A DNA stretch of 64,000 bases, taken from positions 1,045,001-1,109,000 of the forward strand of contig NZ_AP024469.1 in assembly GCF_016865365.1 (NCBI RefSeq), read 5' to 3'. The translations under genes were made by a program, and so were the position numbers. The DNA comes from Geobacter sp. SVR. GTDB taxonomy: Bacteria; Desulfobacterota; Desulfuromonadia; Geobacterales; Pseudopelobacteraceae. Below are positions 6,961 to 16,628 of the stretch, one piece after another (within the stretch, counting starts at the first letter, position 1; each line of letters opens with the position of its first letter). The notes under the pieces were generated by a model. It was given only the letters and a program-made list of their open reading frames with translations. It was not told the origin of the DNA and made no database searches.

Positions 6961-9087
6961 ATGGATCTCAGAAGATTTCATGCGGCATTTATAGAAGAAG
7001 CGTCGGAACACATCGAGATCGTGGAAAACGGACTCATGCAACTGGAAAAAGCTCCTGACGATGCCGAGCTGTTGAATTCCATCTTCCGATCCGCTCATAC
7101 CATCAAAGGATCGAGCGGCACTGTCGGATTGCCGGATATTTCCCGCTTCACCCACATCATGGAAGAGATTCTCGAATCCATGCGCGCGGGGGAGCTCAGG
7201 CCAGCCAGGGAGATGATCAGCACTCTGCTGGAGGCACTGGACATGATCAAGGAGATGGTCGCCGCCGTTGCCTCCGAAGAGCAGTTCCCCTTTGAGCGCT
7301 GCCACGATCTGATGTCTCGCATGAATGCCCTGCGAGGTTTGTCCCCGGCCGATGTTTCGGTAGAACAGGCGCCTGTTGCTGTTGTTGCTGGCGGCAGCAG
7401 AAACAGGTTCCTTATAAGGTTTACCCCACCGCAGAACCTCTTTCAGTGCGGCATGGATCCGGTCAAGTTTTTCGATGAGCTGCAGGAAATGGGTGAAATC
7501 AGCGAATTGACCTGCGAAACAGAACATGTCCCCCGGTTGTCAGAACTAAACTACGAAGAGCTTTACCTCAGATGGACATTCAGATTGACCACAGACCGCG
7601 GCGAACAGGCAATCCGGGAGGTTTTCGAGTTCATCGAGGATGACAGTGAGATCTCCGTTACCCCATTGCCGGAATCGGATCAGGATATCCCTCTGCTCGG
7701 CAAATTGCTGGTAGATGAGGGAGTGGTGGATGCCGAAGATGTCAGGGAGGCGCTCACCCAACAGAAGAAACTCGGCGAAATTCTGGTGGAGCAGGGTAAA
7801 ACCAGCAGCGCAAAAGTTAACGGAGTATTGGACAAACAAGCTGCCCGCCAAGCTGATTCCTTCAAGAAAGCTGTTTCCACAAGCATCCGGGTCGATCTGA
7901 AAAAATTGGACCATCTGGTCAATCTGGTCGGGGAGATGGTGATCATCCATTCCATGTTCCATCAGGTGATGTACGGCCAGGCCGGTCAGGAGGACGAGCT
8001 CAGGGGTAACAATGCGGAGCGGATCGACACTATTTTTTCCCAGCTGCAGCGCATCGGCAAGGATATCCAGGAAGGGGCCATGGCTCTGCGCATGTTACCG
8101 GTCGGCGAGGTGTTCCAGCGTTTCACCAGGCTGGTCCGCGAACTGTCGTCAAGCAAGGGGAAGGATATCGAGCTGATCATCAGCGGTGAGGAAACCGAAC
8201 TTGATAAAGGGGTGCTGGAAAAGATTGCCGACCCGCTGGTGCACCTGATCCGCAATTCCGTGGATCACGGGATCGAACCCCCCGATGAACGTGCCGCCGC
8301 CGGAAAACCCCGCCAGGCAACGGTGTATCTCATGGCCTATCAGATGGGGGATGCGGTTTATATTGATGTAAAGGACGACGGACGCGGTCTGGACAAGGAA
8401 AAGATCATCGCCAAGGCATTGGAGAAAGGTGTCATTCAAACTGCGGTGGGACTCTCTGATGATGATGCCCACAACCTGATCATGCTTCCCGGCTTCTCCA
8501 CTGCCGACAGGATCACCGACATATCGGGACGCGGCGTGGGCATGGACGTGGTCAAGAAGAACATTGAAGCCTTGAACGGCACCGTTCAGATCAGGACCCG
8601 CAAGGGAGTCGGCACGACCATCTCCATCAGGCTGCCGCTCACTCTGGCCATCATCGATGGTCTGACCGTCGGGATCGGGGAAGAAGTCTACATCATTCCG
8701 ATCACCTCAGTCATCGAATCCCTGCGCCCCGACCGAAAGGACGTCAATTCCGTCAGCGAGCAGGGAACAGTCGTCAACGTACGGGGCGAGTGCATTCCGC
8801 TGATCCGGCTGCACCGACTCCTTGATATATCCTGCCGCAAAACGGACCCTCGTGAGGGAATCGTGGTGGTCACCCAGCACGACAATAACAAGTATGGCTT
8901 TCTGGTGGACGAATTGCTGGGAGAACAGCAGATCGTCCTGAAAAATCTGGGTTCGGCTACCCCCAAGGTACGGGACATTGCCGGCGGCACTATCATGGGT
9001 GACGGCCGGGTAGCCCTGGTGCTCGATGTGGTGGGGATCGTCGCTGCAGCCCAACAGCAGCTACCGGTCCGGGGATCAGAGAAATAG
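6961..9087 (+). CDS. cheA: CheA chemotaxis histidine kinase
   Basis: 708 residues from ATG 6961 after TAGGAGGGGTT; the frame is open further upstream but overlaps the STAS gene. The order is an HPt domain with the phospho-His in [11 protein letters not shown] (His46), then a linker containing an MshEN-like segment (about 241-295). Dimerisation helices follow ([13 protein letters not shown]), then an ATPase domain ([28 protein letters not shown]) and a C-terminal CheW-like domain. It autophosphorylates in receptor arrays and passes phosphate to CheY and CheB. No ordinary CheY-binding P2 domain is obvious; the MshEN-like segment lies in that linker. Confidence 0.95.
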   Translation: MDLRRFHAAFIEEASEHIEIVENGLMQLEKAPDDAELLNSIFRSAHTIKGSSGTVGLPDISRFTHIMEEILESMRAGELRPAREMISTLLEALDMIKEMVAAVASEEQFPFERCHDLMSRMNALRGLSPADVSVEQAPVAVVAGGSRNRFLIRFTPPQNLFQCGMDPVKFFDELQEMGEISELTCETEHVPRLSELNYEELYLRWTFRLTTDRGEQAIREVFEFIEDDSEISVTPLPESDQDIPLLGKLLVDEGVVDAEDVREALTQQKKLGEILVEQGKTSSAKVNGVLDKQAARQADSFKKAVSTSIRVDLKKLDHLVNLVGEMVIIHSMFHQVMYGQAGQEDELRGNNAERIDTIFSQLQRIGKDIQEGAMALRMLPVGEVFQRFTRLVRELSSSKGKDIELIISGEETELDKGVLEKIADPLVHLIRNSVDHGIEPPDERAAAGKPRQATVYLMAYQMGDAVYIDVKDDGRGLDKEKIIAKALEKGVIQTAVGLSDDDAHNLIMLPGFSTADRITDISGRGVGMDVVKKNIEALNGTVQIRTRKGVGTTISIRLPLTLAIIDGLTVGIGEEVYIIPITSVIESLRPDRKDVNSVSEQGTVVNVRGECIPLIRLHRLLDISCRKTDPREGIVVVTQHDNNKYGFLVDELLGEQQIVLKNLGSATPKVRDIAGGTIMGDGRVALVLDVVGIVAAAQQQLPVRGSEK

Positions 9088-9136
9088 AGAAGCAGACGGA
9101 GAAGGTACCTACACTGAAAACACAGAGGAGGGGAAC

Positions 9137-10849
9137 ATGAAACTGGGAATCGAAGGCAAATTGATAGCGGCATTTTTGGTGGCGAGCGCCATTACCCTGA
9201 TCGTCGGCGTCACCGGTTTTTGGGGAGCCGGCAGGCTCGGAAGCTCTCTGGAGGAGGTGGCGGGCAACCGCACCCCGAGTATCCGGGGACTGGGCATCAT
9301 GAATGAGGCACAGACATCGGTACTGCGAGCGGAGCGTTCACTGCTGCTCGAGGCTCCGGCCGATGTCCGGGAGCGGCTGCAAAAGCGGCTGGCCGATGCC
9401 TGGAAAAATGCCGACAAGGGGTGGAAGATCTACGAACCGCTACCTCAGACAAAGGAAGAGGAGAAGATTTGGAAGGAGTTCGTTGTCTCCTGGGATGCCT
9501 GGAAAAAGGATCACCAGGTGGTCGCGCAGCTGATCAACGAAGGGAAGCTTCAGGAGGCAAAGGCCTTGTCCTTCGGCGCCGCCAGCAAGTCGTTCAGCGC
9601 TGCCGAGGAACTGCTCGGCAAGGTAACCGACCTGAACGACAAGTATGCGCAGGATGAGTACCAGAGCGGGAAGAAATTGGTCAGTTTTGTCAAGATCCTT
9701 GCCATATCAATTACCGTGGCAGGTTTTGTCGTGGCGGTCATCCTCGGTATCGTCATCGCCCGCGGCATCAAGCGCCAACTCGGTGGCGAGCCTGAATACG
9801 TCAGCGAGATCGTGCACGAGATATCCCAGGGGAACCTGACGGTGGACGTGAAAACCCAGGCTAATGATACCGCCAGCATGCTCTTTAACATCAGGGAGAT
9901 GGTCCAGGCCCTGCGTGACATTGCCGGCCAGTCGGTGGAGGCCGCCAACCAGGTGTCCATCGCAGCGGATCAAATCTCCGAGGCCAACCAGAGCTTTTCC
10001 CAGAAGATCACCGAGCAGGCTGCCTCGGTGGAGGAAACCACCGCCGCCATGGAAGAGATGGGTGCCTCCACCCGCAGCACCGCCGAGAACGCCCGCGAGG
10101 CCAACAGCCTGGCCCGCACCAGCAGGAGCGTGGCGGAAGAGGGCACCATGGTCATGGCCGACACCATCGCCGCCATGGCGGAGATCAATAAATCCTCCGC
10201 CAAAATCGCCAACATCTCCGACGTGATCGGCGAGATTGCCTTCCAGACCAATCTGCTGGCCCTGAACGCTGCCGTGGAGGCTGCCCGGGCTGGCGAGCAC
10301 GGCAAGGGCTTTGCCGTGGTTGCCGCCGAAATCAGGAGCCTGGCCCAGCGTACCACTGCCTCTGCCAAGGAGATCACCGCCCTGATCGAGGACAGCGGTG
10401 AGAAGACCGGCAAAGGTGTGCAACTAGCCGAGGAGTTGAGCAAGAAGCTGAATGAGATTGTTACTGGGATTAAGAAGGTAACGGACCTGATGGACGAGGT
10501 GGCTGCCGCGGCCCAGGAGCAGTCCTCGGGGATCAACCAGGTGAACACGGCCATGGGTCAGGTGGACCAGACCACCCAGCAGAACGCCTCCCTGGTGGAG
10601 GAGACCTCCGCCTCTGCCGAGGAACTGGCGGCCCAGGCCAAGGCACTGCTGGACGTGGTCTCCTTCTTCCGTGTCGACGACAACCGTAAAAGTGCTCCGC
10701 GGACCGCCATCCGCCAGGAGCCGACAGCCACCAGGGTACTGGTGCAGAATGCGGGGGGGACAAGGAAGCTTTCTTCTCTCCGGCCGGCCCTGGCGACCGC
10801 ATCTGCGCCGATAGCTGGAGCTGGACAGGGCGACTTCGCGGAGTTCTGA
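9137..10849 (+). CDS. Methyl-accepting chemotaxis protein (4HB type)
   Basis: 570 residues from ATG 9137 after GAGGAGGGGAAC. Two transmembrane helices (about 10-30 and 192-212) bracket a helical periplasmic sensor of the four-helix-bundle kind. A HAMP segment begins [14 protein letters not shown]. The cytoplasmic domain carries the receptor tip [18 protein letters not shown]. The protein ends GQGDFAEF, an aromatic-x-x-aromatic tail like the CheR/CheB tether of enteric receptors. From HAMP onward it is nearly identical to the receptor at 11452, while the sensor domains differ, so the two should read different signals into one array. Confidence 0.93.
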   Translation: MKLGIEGKLIAAFLVASAITLIVGVTGFWGAGRLGSSLEEVAGNRTPSIRGLGIMNEAQTSVLRAERSLLLEAPADVRERLQKRLADAWKNADKGWKIYEPLPQTKEEEKIWKEFVVSWDAWKKDHQVVAQLINEGKLQEAKALSFGAASKSFSAAEELLGKVTDLNDKYAQDEYQSGKKLVSFVKILAISITVAGFVVAVILGIVIARGIKRQLGGEPEYVSEIVHEISQGNLTVDVKTQANDTASMLFNIREMVQALRDIAGQSVEAANQVSIAADQISEANQSFSQKITEQAASVEETTAAMEEMGASTRSTAENAREANSLARTSRSVAEEGTMVMADTIAAMAEINKSSAKIANISDVIGEIAFQTNLLALNAAVEAARAGEHGKGFAVVAAEIRSLAQRTTASAKEITALIEDSGEKTGKGVQLAEELSKKLNEIVTGIKKVTDLMDEVAAAAQEQSSGINQVNTAMGQVDQTTQQNASLVEETSASAEELAAQAKALLDVVSFFRVDDNRKSAPRTAIRQEPTATRVLVQNAGGTRKLSSLRPALATASAPIAGAGQGDFAEF

Positions 10850-10898
10850 AGAGGCTGTCAAGCCGGAAAAAGACATATATTTCACTATGGAGGGCCAT

Positions 10899-11414
10899 AT
10901 GGCAGAGACAATTGAGAACAGAAACAGCAACAATGCCGGCCAAGCGGATTCGGGCCAGGAGTACGTGACCTTTACCTTGAACGACGAGCTCTATGCCTTT
11001 GACGCCTTGAATGTCCAGGAGATCATCGAGCTGACCGGCGTCACCAAGGTGCCCCATCTCCCCTCGTATCTGAAGGGGGTCATCAACCTGCGGGGCACCA
11101 TCATTCCGGTGGTTGACCTGAAGGAAAAGTTCGGCATGCAGAGCGGTGAATACAAGAAGCATACCTGCATCATCGTGACAGAATTCTCCCGGGGAGTCAT
11201 GGGACTGATCGTGGACACTGTCTCGGACATCCTCAACATGTCGCCTCGGGACATCTCGGCCGCCCCTGATTTCGGCGCTAGCATCAACACCGAGTTCATT
11301 GCAGGCATGGGCAAGACTGGAGACAACCTGGTGCTGGTGCTGGACGTGGATAAGGTGTTGAGCGTTGATGAGGCAATAGTGCTGGAGCAGGCTATCGGCG
11401 GACAGAATTCATAG
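10899..11414 (+). CDS. cheW: CheW coupling protein
   Basis: 171 residues from ATG 10899, placed by GGAGGG five bases upstream rather than the in-frame ATG 10887. The CheW fold is recognisable from [18 protein letters not shown], then [19 protein letters not shown] and [11 protein letters not shown]. It bridges receptors and CheA. A poorly conserved 20-residue N-terminal extension rich in Asn/Gln precedes the domain. The gene lies between the two receptor genes. Confidence 0.93.
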   Translation: MAETIENRNSNNAGQADSGQEYVTFTLNDELYAFDALNVQEIIELTGVTKVPHLPSYLKGVINLRGTIIPVVDLKEKFGMQSGEYKKHTCIIVTEFSRGVMGLIVDTVSDILNMSPRDISAAPDFGASINTEFIAGMGKTGDNLVLVLDVDKVLSVDEAIVLEQAIGGQNS

Positions 11415-11451
11415 GTCACTAAATCACCCAAAATATATCGGAGGTGCATAC

Positions 11452-13161
11452 ATGAACTGGTTTGCAAATCTTAAGCTGGGAACGAAACTGATCACAAGTT
11501 ATATGGTGATCGCTCTGATCGCCGCATTCATCGGGCTGTTCGGCAATTATAAGCTACATAAGCTTGATGATGCAGACACCTTTCTCTACGAAAAAATGAC
11601 TGTGCCCTTGGCGTACATGGCTGAAGTAACGCAAGGTTTCGAACGGACCGCATCCAACATCGCCTATGTGGGGTACGAAAAAAACGGGAAATACCTGAGC
11701 CATGTGGACGAAGCCGTAAAGGGCGTGAACGAGCATCTTGGGCTATACAAGAAAACCCTGATTGATGCCGAGGATGAGAAAAATTATAAGGACATGCTGG
11801 ACCAATGGGGGGGGTGGACCAAGTATCTGGACAGGATGAAGGGGCTGGCCCAGGCCGGTAAGTATGACGAGATGGTGGCGCTGCACAACGGTGAGGGGAG
11901 CCAGCTTCGCAAGGATGTCCGAACGATCATTGAAAAGGTCAGCGATCTGAACGAAAAAACCGCCAAGGAAACTTCCAACAAGAACAGCGCCATGGCCAGA
12001 CAAACGTCTCTGATGATCAACATCATTATCGCCATAGGTGTGCTGCTTGCCGTCGGAATAGGGCTATTCATCACACGGTACATCACCCGCCAGCTCGGCG
12101 GCGAACCCGTGTACGTCAGCGAGATCGTTCACGAGGTATCCCAGGGTAACCTGACTGTTGATGTCAAGACCCAAGCCAACGACACCACCAGCATGCTCTT
12201 CAACATCAGAGAGATGGTCCAGACCCTGCGGGAGATCGCCGGCCAGTCGGTGGAGGCTGCCAACCAGGTTTCCATTGCCGCGGACCAGATCTCCGAGGCC
12301 AACCAGAGCTTCTCCCAAAAAATCACCGAACAGGCCGCCTCGGTTGAGGAAACCACCGCCGCCATGGAGGAAATGGGGGCCTCGACCCGCAGCACCGCCG
12401 AGAACGCCCGGGAGGCCAACAGTCTGGCCCGCACCAGTCGTAGCGTGGCGGAAGAGGGGACCGCGGTCATGGCCGACACTATCTCCGCCATGTCCGAGAT
12501 CAATAAATCCTCCGCCAAGATCGCCAACATCTCCGACGTAATCGGCGAGATAGCCTTCCAGACCAACCTTCTGGCCCTGAACGCGGCGGTTGAGGCTGCC
12601 CGCGCCGGTGAGCACGGCAAGGGCTTTGCGGTGGTTGCGGCAGAGATCAGAAGCCTTGCCCAGCGTACCACCGCTTCTGCCAAGGAGATCACAGCCCTGA
12701 TCGAGGACAGCGGCGAGAAGACCGGTAAAGGGGTACAGCTGGCCGAGGAGTTGAGCAAGAAGCTGAATGAGATTGTTACTGGGATTAAGAAGGTAACGGA
12801 CCTGATGGACGAGGTGGCGGCCGCTGCCCAGGAACAGTCTACTGGAATCAACCAGGTCAACACCGCCATGACACAGGTGGATCAGACCACCCAGCAGAAC
12901 GCCTCTCTGGTGGAGGAGACCTCGGCCTCGGCCGAGGAACTGGCAGCCCAGGCCAAGGCGCTTCTGGACGTGGTTTCATTCTTCCGGGTAGACGACAACC
13001 GCAGAGCAGCACCCCGGACCATGATCCGCCAGGAGCCGGTCGTATCCAGGACTCTGGTGCAGGGTCCCGGCGACGCCACGAGGAAGTTCACCTCTTCGCG
13101 CCCGGCTCTGTCAGCCGTACCCACGCAGGCTGCTGCACAGGGCGATTTCTCGGAGTTTTGA
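11452..13161 (+). CDS. Methyl-accepting chemotaxis protein (4HB type)
   Basis: 569 residues, ATG 11452 after TCGGAGGTG. N-terminal helix [19 protein letters not shown], helical periplasmic sensor to about residue 190, second membrane helix near 192-210. HAMP and signalling domain are almost the same as those of the receptor at 9137, including the tip [18 protein letters not shown]. The C-terminus is AQGDFSEF, conserving the tether-like ending while the 50 residues before it vary. A 77-bp tract near the 3' end is identical in DNA to the sister gene. The pair probably arose by duplication with replacement of the sensor. Confidence 0.93.
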   Translation: MNWFANLKLGTKLITSYMVIALIAAFIGLFGNYKLHKLDDADTFLYEKMTVPLAYMAEVTQGFERTASNIAYVGYEKNGKYLSHVDEAVKGVNEHLGLYKKTLIDAEDEKNYKDMLDQWGGWTKYLDRMKGLAQAGKYDEMVALHNGEGSQLRKDVRTIIEKVSDLNEKTAKETSNKNSAMARQTSLMINIIIAIGVLLAVGIGLFITRYITRQLGGEPVYVSEIVHEVSQGNLTVDVKTQANDTTSMLFNIREMVQTLREIAGQSVEAANQVSIAADQISEANQSFSQKITEQAASVEETTAAMEEMGASTRSTAENAREANSLARTSRSVAEEGTAVMADTISAMSEINKSSAKIANISDVIGEIAFQTNLLALNAAVEAARAGEHGKGFAVVAAEIRSLAQRTTASAKEITALIEDSGEKTGKGVQLAEELSKKLNEIVTGIKKVTDLMDEVAAAAQEQSTGINQVNTAMTQVDQTTQQNASLVEETSASAEELAAQAKALLDVVSFFRVDDNRRAAPRTMIRQEPVVSRTLVQGPGDATRKFTSSRPALSAVPTQAAAQGDFSEF

Positions 13162-13177
13162 TCGGGAGAGACCTTGG

Positions 13178-13244
13178 CCACAGAGGGCACTGAGATGAAA
13201 ACCAGGGCAGAAGCTGAAATCTATTTTCTCTGTGCCCTCTGTGG
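13178..13244. repeat. Long inverted repeat between mcp and cheR
   Basis: CCACAGAGGGCAC at 13178-13190 pairs perfectly with GTGCCCTCTGTGG at 13232-13244, with a 41-base interior. No U-run follows, so it is a poor intrinsic terminator. The arms resemble the CACAGAGGGCACAGAG-type dispersed intergenic repeats seen in many proteobacterial genomes. It could modulate mRNA stability between the two genes. Confidence 0.55.
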
Positions 13245-13315
13245 TTAACAGATGTTGAGATTTGGCAGAGACGCTTCAACAAAGCAAGCAACAGATACCG
13301 CAACAGGTGGAGACT

Positions 13316-14188
13316 ATGTCAGAGACAGCCGTAAACGATACCCCGCTGATGACGGATGAACTGTTCCAGCTCTTTGCCAAGTTCATCTATGACTTCGCCG
13401 GAATCCGGCTCAGCGACCAGAAGAAAACCCTGATGGTGTCCCGCTTCCAGAAACGGTTGCGGGCGCTGGGGCTCTCCAGCTATCAGGAGTATTACAAGAG
13501 GGTCAAGGCGGACGAGGATGAAACCATCATCATGCTGAACTGCATCTCTACCAACACCACCAAATTTTTCAGGGAGAATCACCACTTCGAATACCTGAGG
13601 GATACGCTGATCCCCAGACTGGTTGAAAGCCGGTGCCAGCAGCGGGAGATTCGCATCTGGAGCGCGGGCTGTTCGACCGGTGAGGAACCCTACTCCATTG
13701 CCGTTAGTGTGAGCGAGGCACTGCGGGAGCGCTTCCCCAATGCCGATCCCGATGATCCCTTTTGCGGCTGGGACGTTAAGATATTGGCCAGCGACATCTC
13801 CACCAATGTCCTCGCATCGGCCCAGCGTGGCATATACAGTATGGAGCAGCTTCCCGACCGGCTGGCGCCGGATTTTCTGAGGCGGCATTTCCTCAAGGGT
13901 ACCGAAGCCCTTACCGGCGCGTTTGCGGTCAAGGATTTCCTGAAGCAGGTAGTCAGGTTCAGACGGTTGAACCTCAAGGATGCCACCTATCCGTTCACCA
14001 AGAAGTTCGACCTTATCTTCTGCAGGAATGTCATGATTTATTTCGATGATCCCATGAAAAATCACGTGCTGAACATGTTCCACAGGAATCTCAGTGACGA
14101 TGGTCATCTCTTTCTCGGACATTCGGAGACGATGTTCAACAATGCTCTGTTCAAACCGGTCGGCATCACGGTCTATCGCAGATTATGA
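13316..14188 (+). CDS. cheR: CheR chemoreceptor methyltransferase
   Basis: 290 residues from ATG 13316 (AGGTGGAG upstream; an earlier TTG frame lacks a ribosome site). The N-terminal helical domain (LFQLFAKFIYDFAGIRL) is followed by the SAM-binding domain with WSAGCSTGEEPYSIA, then LASDISTNVLASA and FDLIFCRNVMIYF. It methylates glutamates of the receptors. The stop overlaps the cheD start (ATGA), so the two are translationally coupled. Confidence 0.95.
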   Translation: MSETAVNDTPLMTDELFQLFAKFIYDFAGIRLSDQKKTLMVSRFQKRLRALGLSSYQEYYKRVKADEDETIIMLNCISTNTTKFFRENHHFEYLRDTLIPRLVESRCQQREIRIWSAGCSTGEEPYSIAVSVSEALRERFPNADPDDPFCGWDVKILASDISTNVLASAQRGIYSMEQLPDRLAPDFLRRHFLKGTEALTGAFAVKDFLKQVVRFRRLNLKDATYPFTKKFDLIFCRNVMIYFDDPMKNHVLNMFHRNLSDDGHLFLGHSETMFNNALFKPVGITVYRRL

Positions 14189-14763
14189 AGCGGATCATTC
14201 TGAACATAGGCGAAGTGGCCGTGTCGAGGGAACCTGTCCTGCTGGAGACCATTTTGGGATCGTGTGTGGCGGTATGCCTGTGGGATGGAGAGCGTGGTAT
14301 TGGGGGGCTTAACCATTATCTGCTCCCCAGCGAGCAAACGGGAACTCAAAAGTCCACCATTTATGGCGGTACGTCCATCGACACCTTGGTGGAACAGATA
14401 GTTCATCTGGGCGCCGATATCGGTGCGCTGCAAGCCTGGATATTCGGGGGAGGGGCGGTTATTGACGCATTGGATGGCGTTTTCAATATCGGTGACGGAA
14501 ATATTTTGATAGCCCGGGAACGGTTGCGAATCTACGGGATTCCCATAGTCGGTGAGCATGTGAGAGATACGAGCGGCATCCGGGTCGCACTCAGGACTGC
14601 AACGGGCGAAATAACGGTACGCCCGCTTGGAAAGGATTCACAAGCCATTGCCGTCAAGGGGGGCGCAGCGGCATATCAGCAGGTGCAGCCATGCAAGACA
14701 TGCATCGTATGCGGGAGTTGTATAAAGCCGATGAATCGAAGAAAGGGAACCCTGAAGAGATGA
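14185..14763 (+). CDS. cheD: CheD receptor glutamine deamidase
   Basis: 192 residues. The catalytic Cys lies in LETILGSCVAVCLWD and the His in GGLNHYLLP; the Thr of YGGTSIDTL also fits. It would deamidate receptor glutamines and so complement CheB. The last 30 residues add a Cys-rich tail (CKTCIVCGSC) not usual in the family, with CxxCxxCxxC spacing suited to a metal. The start overlaps cheR and the stop overlaps the next gene, each by four bases. Confidence 0.93.
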   Translation: MKRIILNIGEVAVSREPVLLETILGSCVAVCLWDGERGIGGLNHYLLPSEQTGTQKSTIYGGTSIDTLVEQIVHLGADIGALQAWIFGGGAVIDALDGVFNIGDGNILIARERLRIYGIPIVGEHVRDTSGIRVALRTATGEITVRPLGKDSQAIAVKGGAAAYQQVQPCKTCIVCGSCIKPMNRRKGTLKR

Positions 14764-16595
14764 CCGGATACGACGACACTTTGTATGTGCAACAGAATTC
14801 CGCAGCCATCCTCGCCTCATGGCAGGATTCGCTGATAAACCCGAGCGTCATACTCAGAACTCTGGCCGGCACAACCGAGGACGAGTTCCTGCATATTGGT
14901 TCCCAGATGCAGAATTTTTACCAACGTTCGTCAGACATTACCGCCATGGCCAATCAGCTGGTGGATGCGGTCACCGGCCAGCAGATACGGCTACTGATCG
15001 ATCGTTTTCGCCAGATAATGGCTGACATGGAGATTTATCTATCCGGTGCACGCAGCCAGAACCACAATAGCTGTGAAACACTTGAGCGCATCCCTGTCCT
15101 GCTCGAACAGGTTTCCCAGCCACTGGAGAGCTTCCGGAAGATGACCAAAACCCTGCGCATGCTGGGTATCTCAACCAAGATAGAAAGTTCCCGACTTGGC
15201 GACATGGGAAACGGTTTTCAAACCCTGGCATTGGACGTGGAAAAACTGTCCGAGCTTGTCTGCCAGAAATCGGTGAATATCCTGGAGCACCGCCATCAAC
15301 TGTCAAAAACGATAGCCGCCGACCTGCAGGTGGTCCATGCCAGCGAGACGGCCCAGAACAGGGATGTGAGCGACATACTCGCAAAGACCTCGCGCAATCT
15401 TGAAGAGTTGGAGGGCGTCAACACCCGTTGCGGCACGCTCGGCAATTTGATCTCGTCGATTTCGAGAGATGTCACCGCCAACATCAGCGAGGTGGTTTCA
15501 TCGTTGCAGATGCACGACATGACGCGCCAACAGGTTGAACATATAGTAGGGGCAGTTGAGCTGCTTTCGGCAAACCTACGGGATTCGACCGGCATGGCAT
15601 CAACCCGGGAAATCCATCGTAAATTGATTATCGAGGCCGGTGATGTGTGCGAACTGCAGTCGGCACAACTACGCTTTGCGACATCGGAATTGTCAACTGC
15701 CGTATGTTCCATCGTGGACAATTTGCGCGACGTTGCTGCCAAACAGGCGTCGATGGCTTCAGAAATACTTTCCACAACGGGTCTGGTCGATTCCGGTGGT
15801 GGTTCCTTCATGGAAGCTATGCATCGAGGCATGGACACCGTGACGGCAGTTTTGACCAACTGCGCCGAGTCGGAACGCGGCATGTCCGCGACTCTGTCCC
15901 ATGTGGCGAACACCATGCAGGAGGTCACCGGTTTTGTGACGGATATCGAGTCCATAGGATCCGAAATCGGTTTGATCGCGCTCAATGCCCAGATCAAGGC
16001 CGCGCATACAGGTCGAGACGGAGCGGCCCTAGGGGTTTTGGCTGAGGCAATAAAGCGTCTGTCTGTTGATGCCATCATCCAAACCGATACGGTATCCCAG
16101 ATCCTGTTGCAGATTAACCAATTCACGCAGCATCTGTTACAGGAGGCAACCGGAGGGTCTGAGCAGCTGTCCCGAATAGCTGCCATGGAAAAGGAAATGT
16201 CCAATATTTTATTGGAGCTGGAACATATCAACAACGCCCTGATGGAGTTGTTGCCCGGGCTCGGTTCAATGATAGGCGCACTGGCCGATGACATTGAGCG
16301 GGTAACTGTGGGCATTGATGTGCATGAACGGGCTCAGGGCATGGCTGAACAGGTTGTGACATGCCTGGACACCATTGTCGCAGCGTCAAGGGAACTGGAA
16401 CCTGCCAGCTCGGAATTCAAGAACAATCTTCGGCATATGGAAGAGCATTACACCATGCAGAGTGAACGGCATATCCATGAGGCCATCGCCCGCAAACGTG
16501 GTGGTGGCTCGTTTGCGCCGAGTACGTATATTCCGGAGACAGAGGCGGCGGCTTGTGATGCGTCGGAGTTTGGCGCCAATGTGGATCTATTCTGA
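14760..16595 (+). CDS. Soluble MCP-like signalling protein
   Basis: 611 residues from ATG 14760, which overlaps the cheD stop (ATGA); an upstream ATG at 14691 lies deep within cheD. No membrane segment is present. The protein is almost wholly helical. Near residue 400 it carries a divergent receptor tip, SIGSEIGLIALNAQIKAA, followed by GAALGVLAEAIKRLS, which matches the MCP hairpin with substitutions (QTNLLALNA becomes EIGLIALNA). It appears to be a cytoplasmic receptor or an array/adaptation cofactor. Its position between cheD and cheB, with coupling to cheD, argues for a role in adaptation. Function unproven. Confidence 0.7.
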   Translation: MTGYDDTLYVQQNSAAILASWQDSLINPSVILRTLAGTTEDEFLHIGSQMQNFYQRSSDITAMANQLVDAVTGQQIRLLIDRFRQIMADMEIYLSGARSQNHNSCETLERIPVLLEQVSQPLESFRKMTKTLRMLGISTKIESSRLGDMGNGFQTLALDVEKLSELVCQKSVNILEHRHQLSKTIAADLQVVHASETAQNRDVSDILAKTSRNLEELEGVNTRCGTLGNLISSISRDVTANISEVVSSLQMHDMTRQQVEHIVGAVELLSANLRDSTGMASTREIHRKLIIEAGDVCELQSAQLRFATSELSTAVCSIVDNLRDVAAKQASMASEILSTTGLVDSGGGSFMEAMHRGMDTVTAVLTNCAESERGMSATLSHVANTMQEVTGFVTDIESIGSEIGLIALNAQIKAAHTGRDGAALGVLAEAIKRLSVDAIIQTDTVSQILLQINQFTQHLLQEATGGSEQLSRIAAMEKEMSNILLELEHINNALMELLPGLGSMIGALADDIERVTVGIDVHERAQGMAEQVVTCLDTIVAASRELEPASSEFKNNLRHMEEHYTMQSERHIHEAIARKRGGGSFAPSTYIPETEAAACDASEFGANVDLF

Positions 16596-16628
16596 AATGT
16601 AGCTGCTGCAAACACGCGAGGAGATTCT

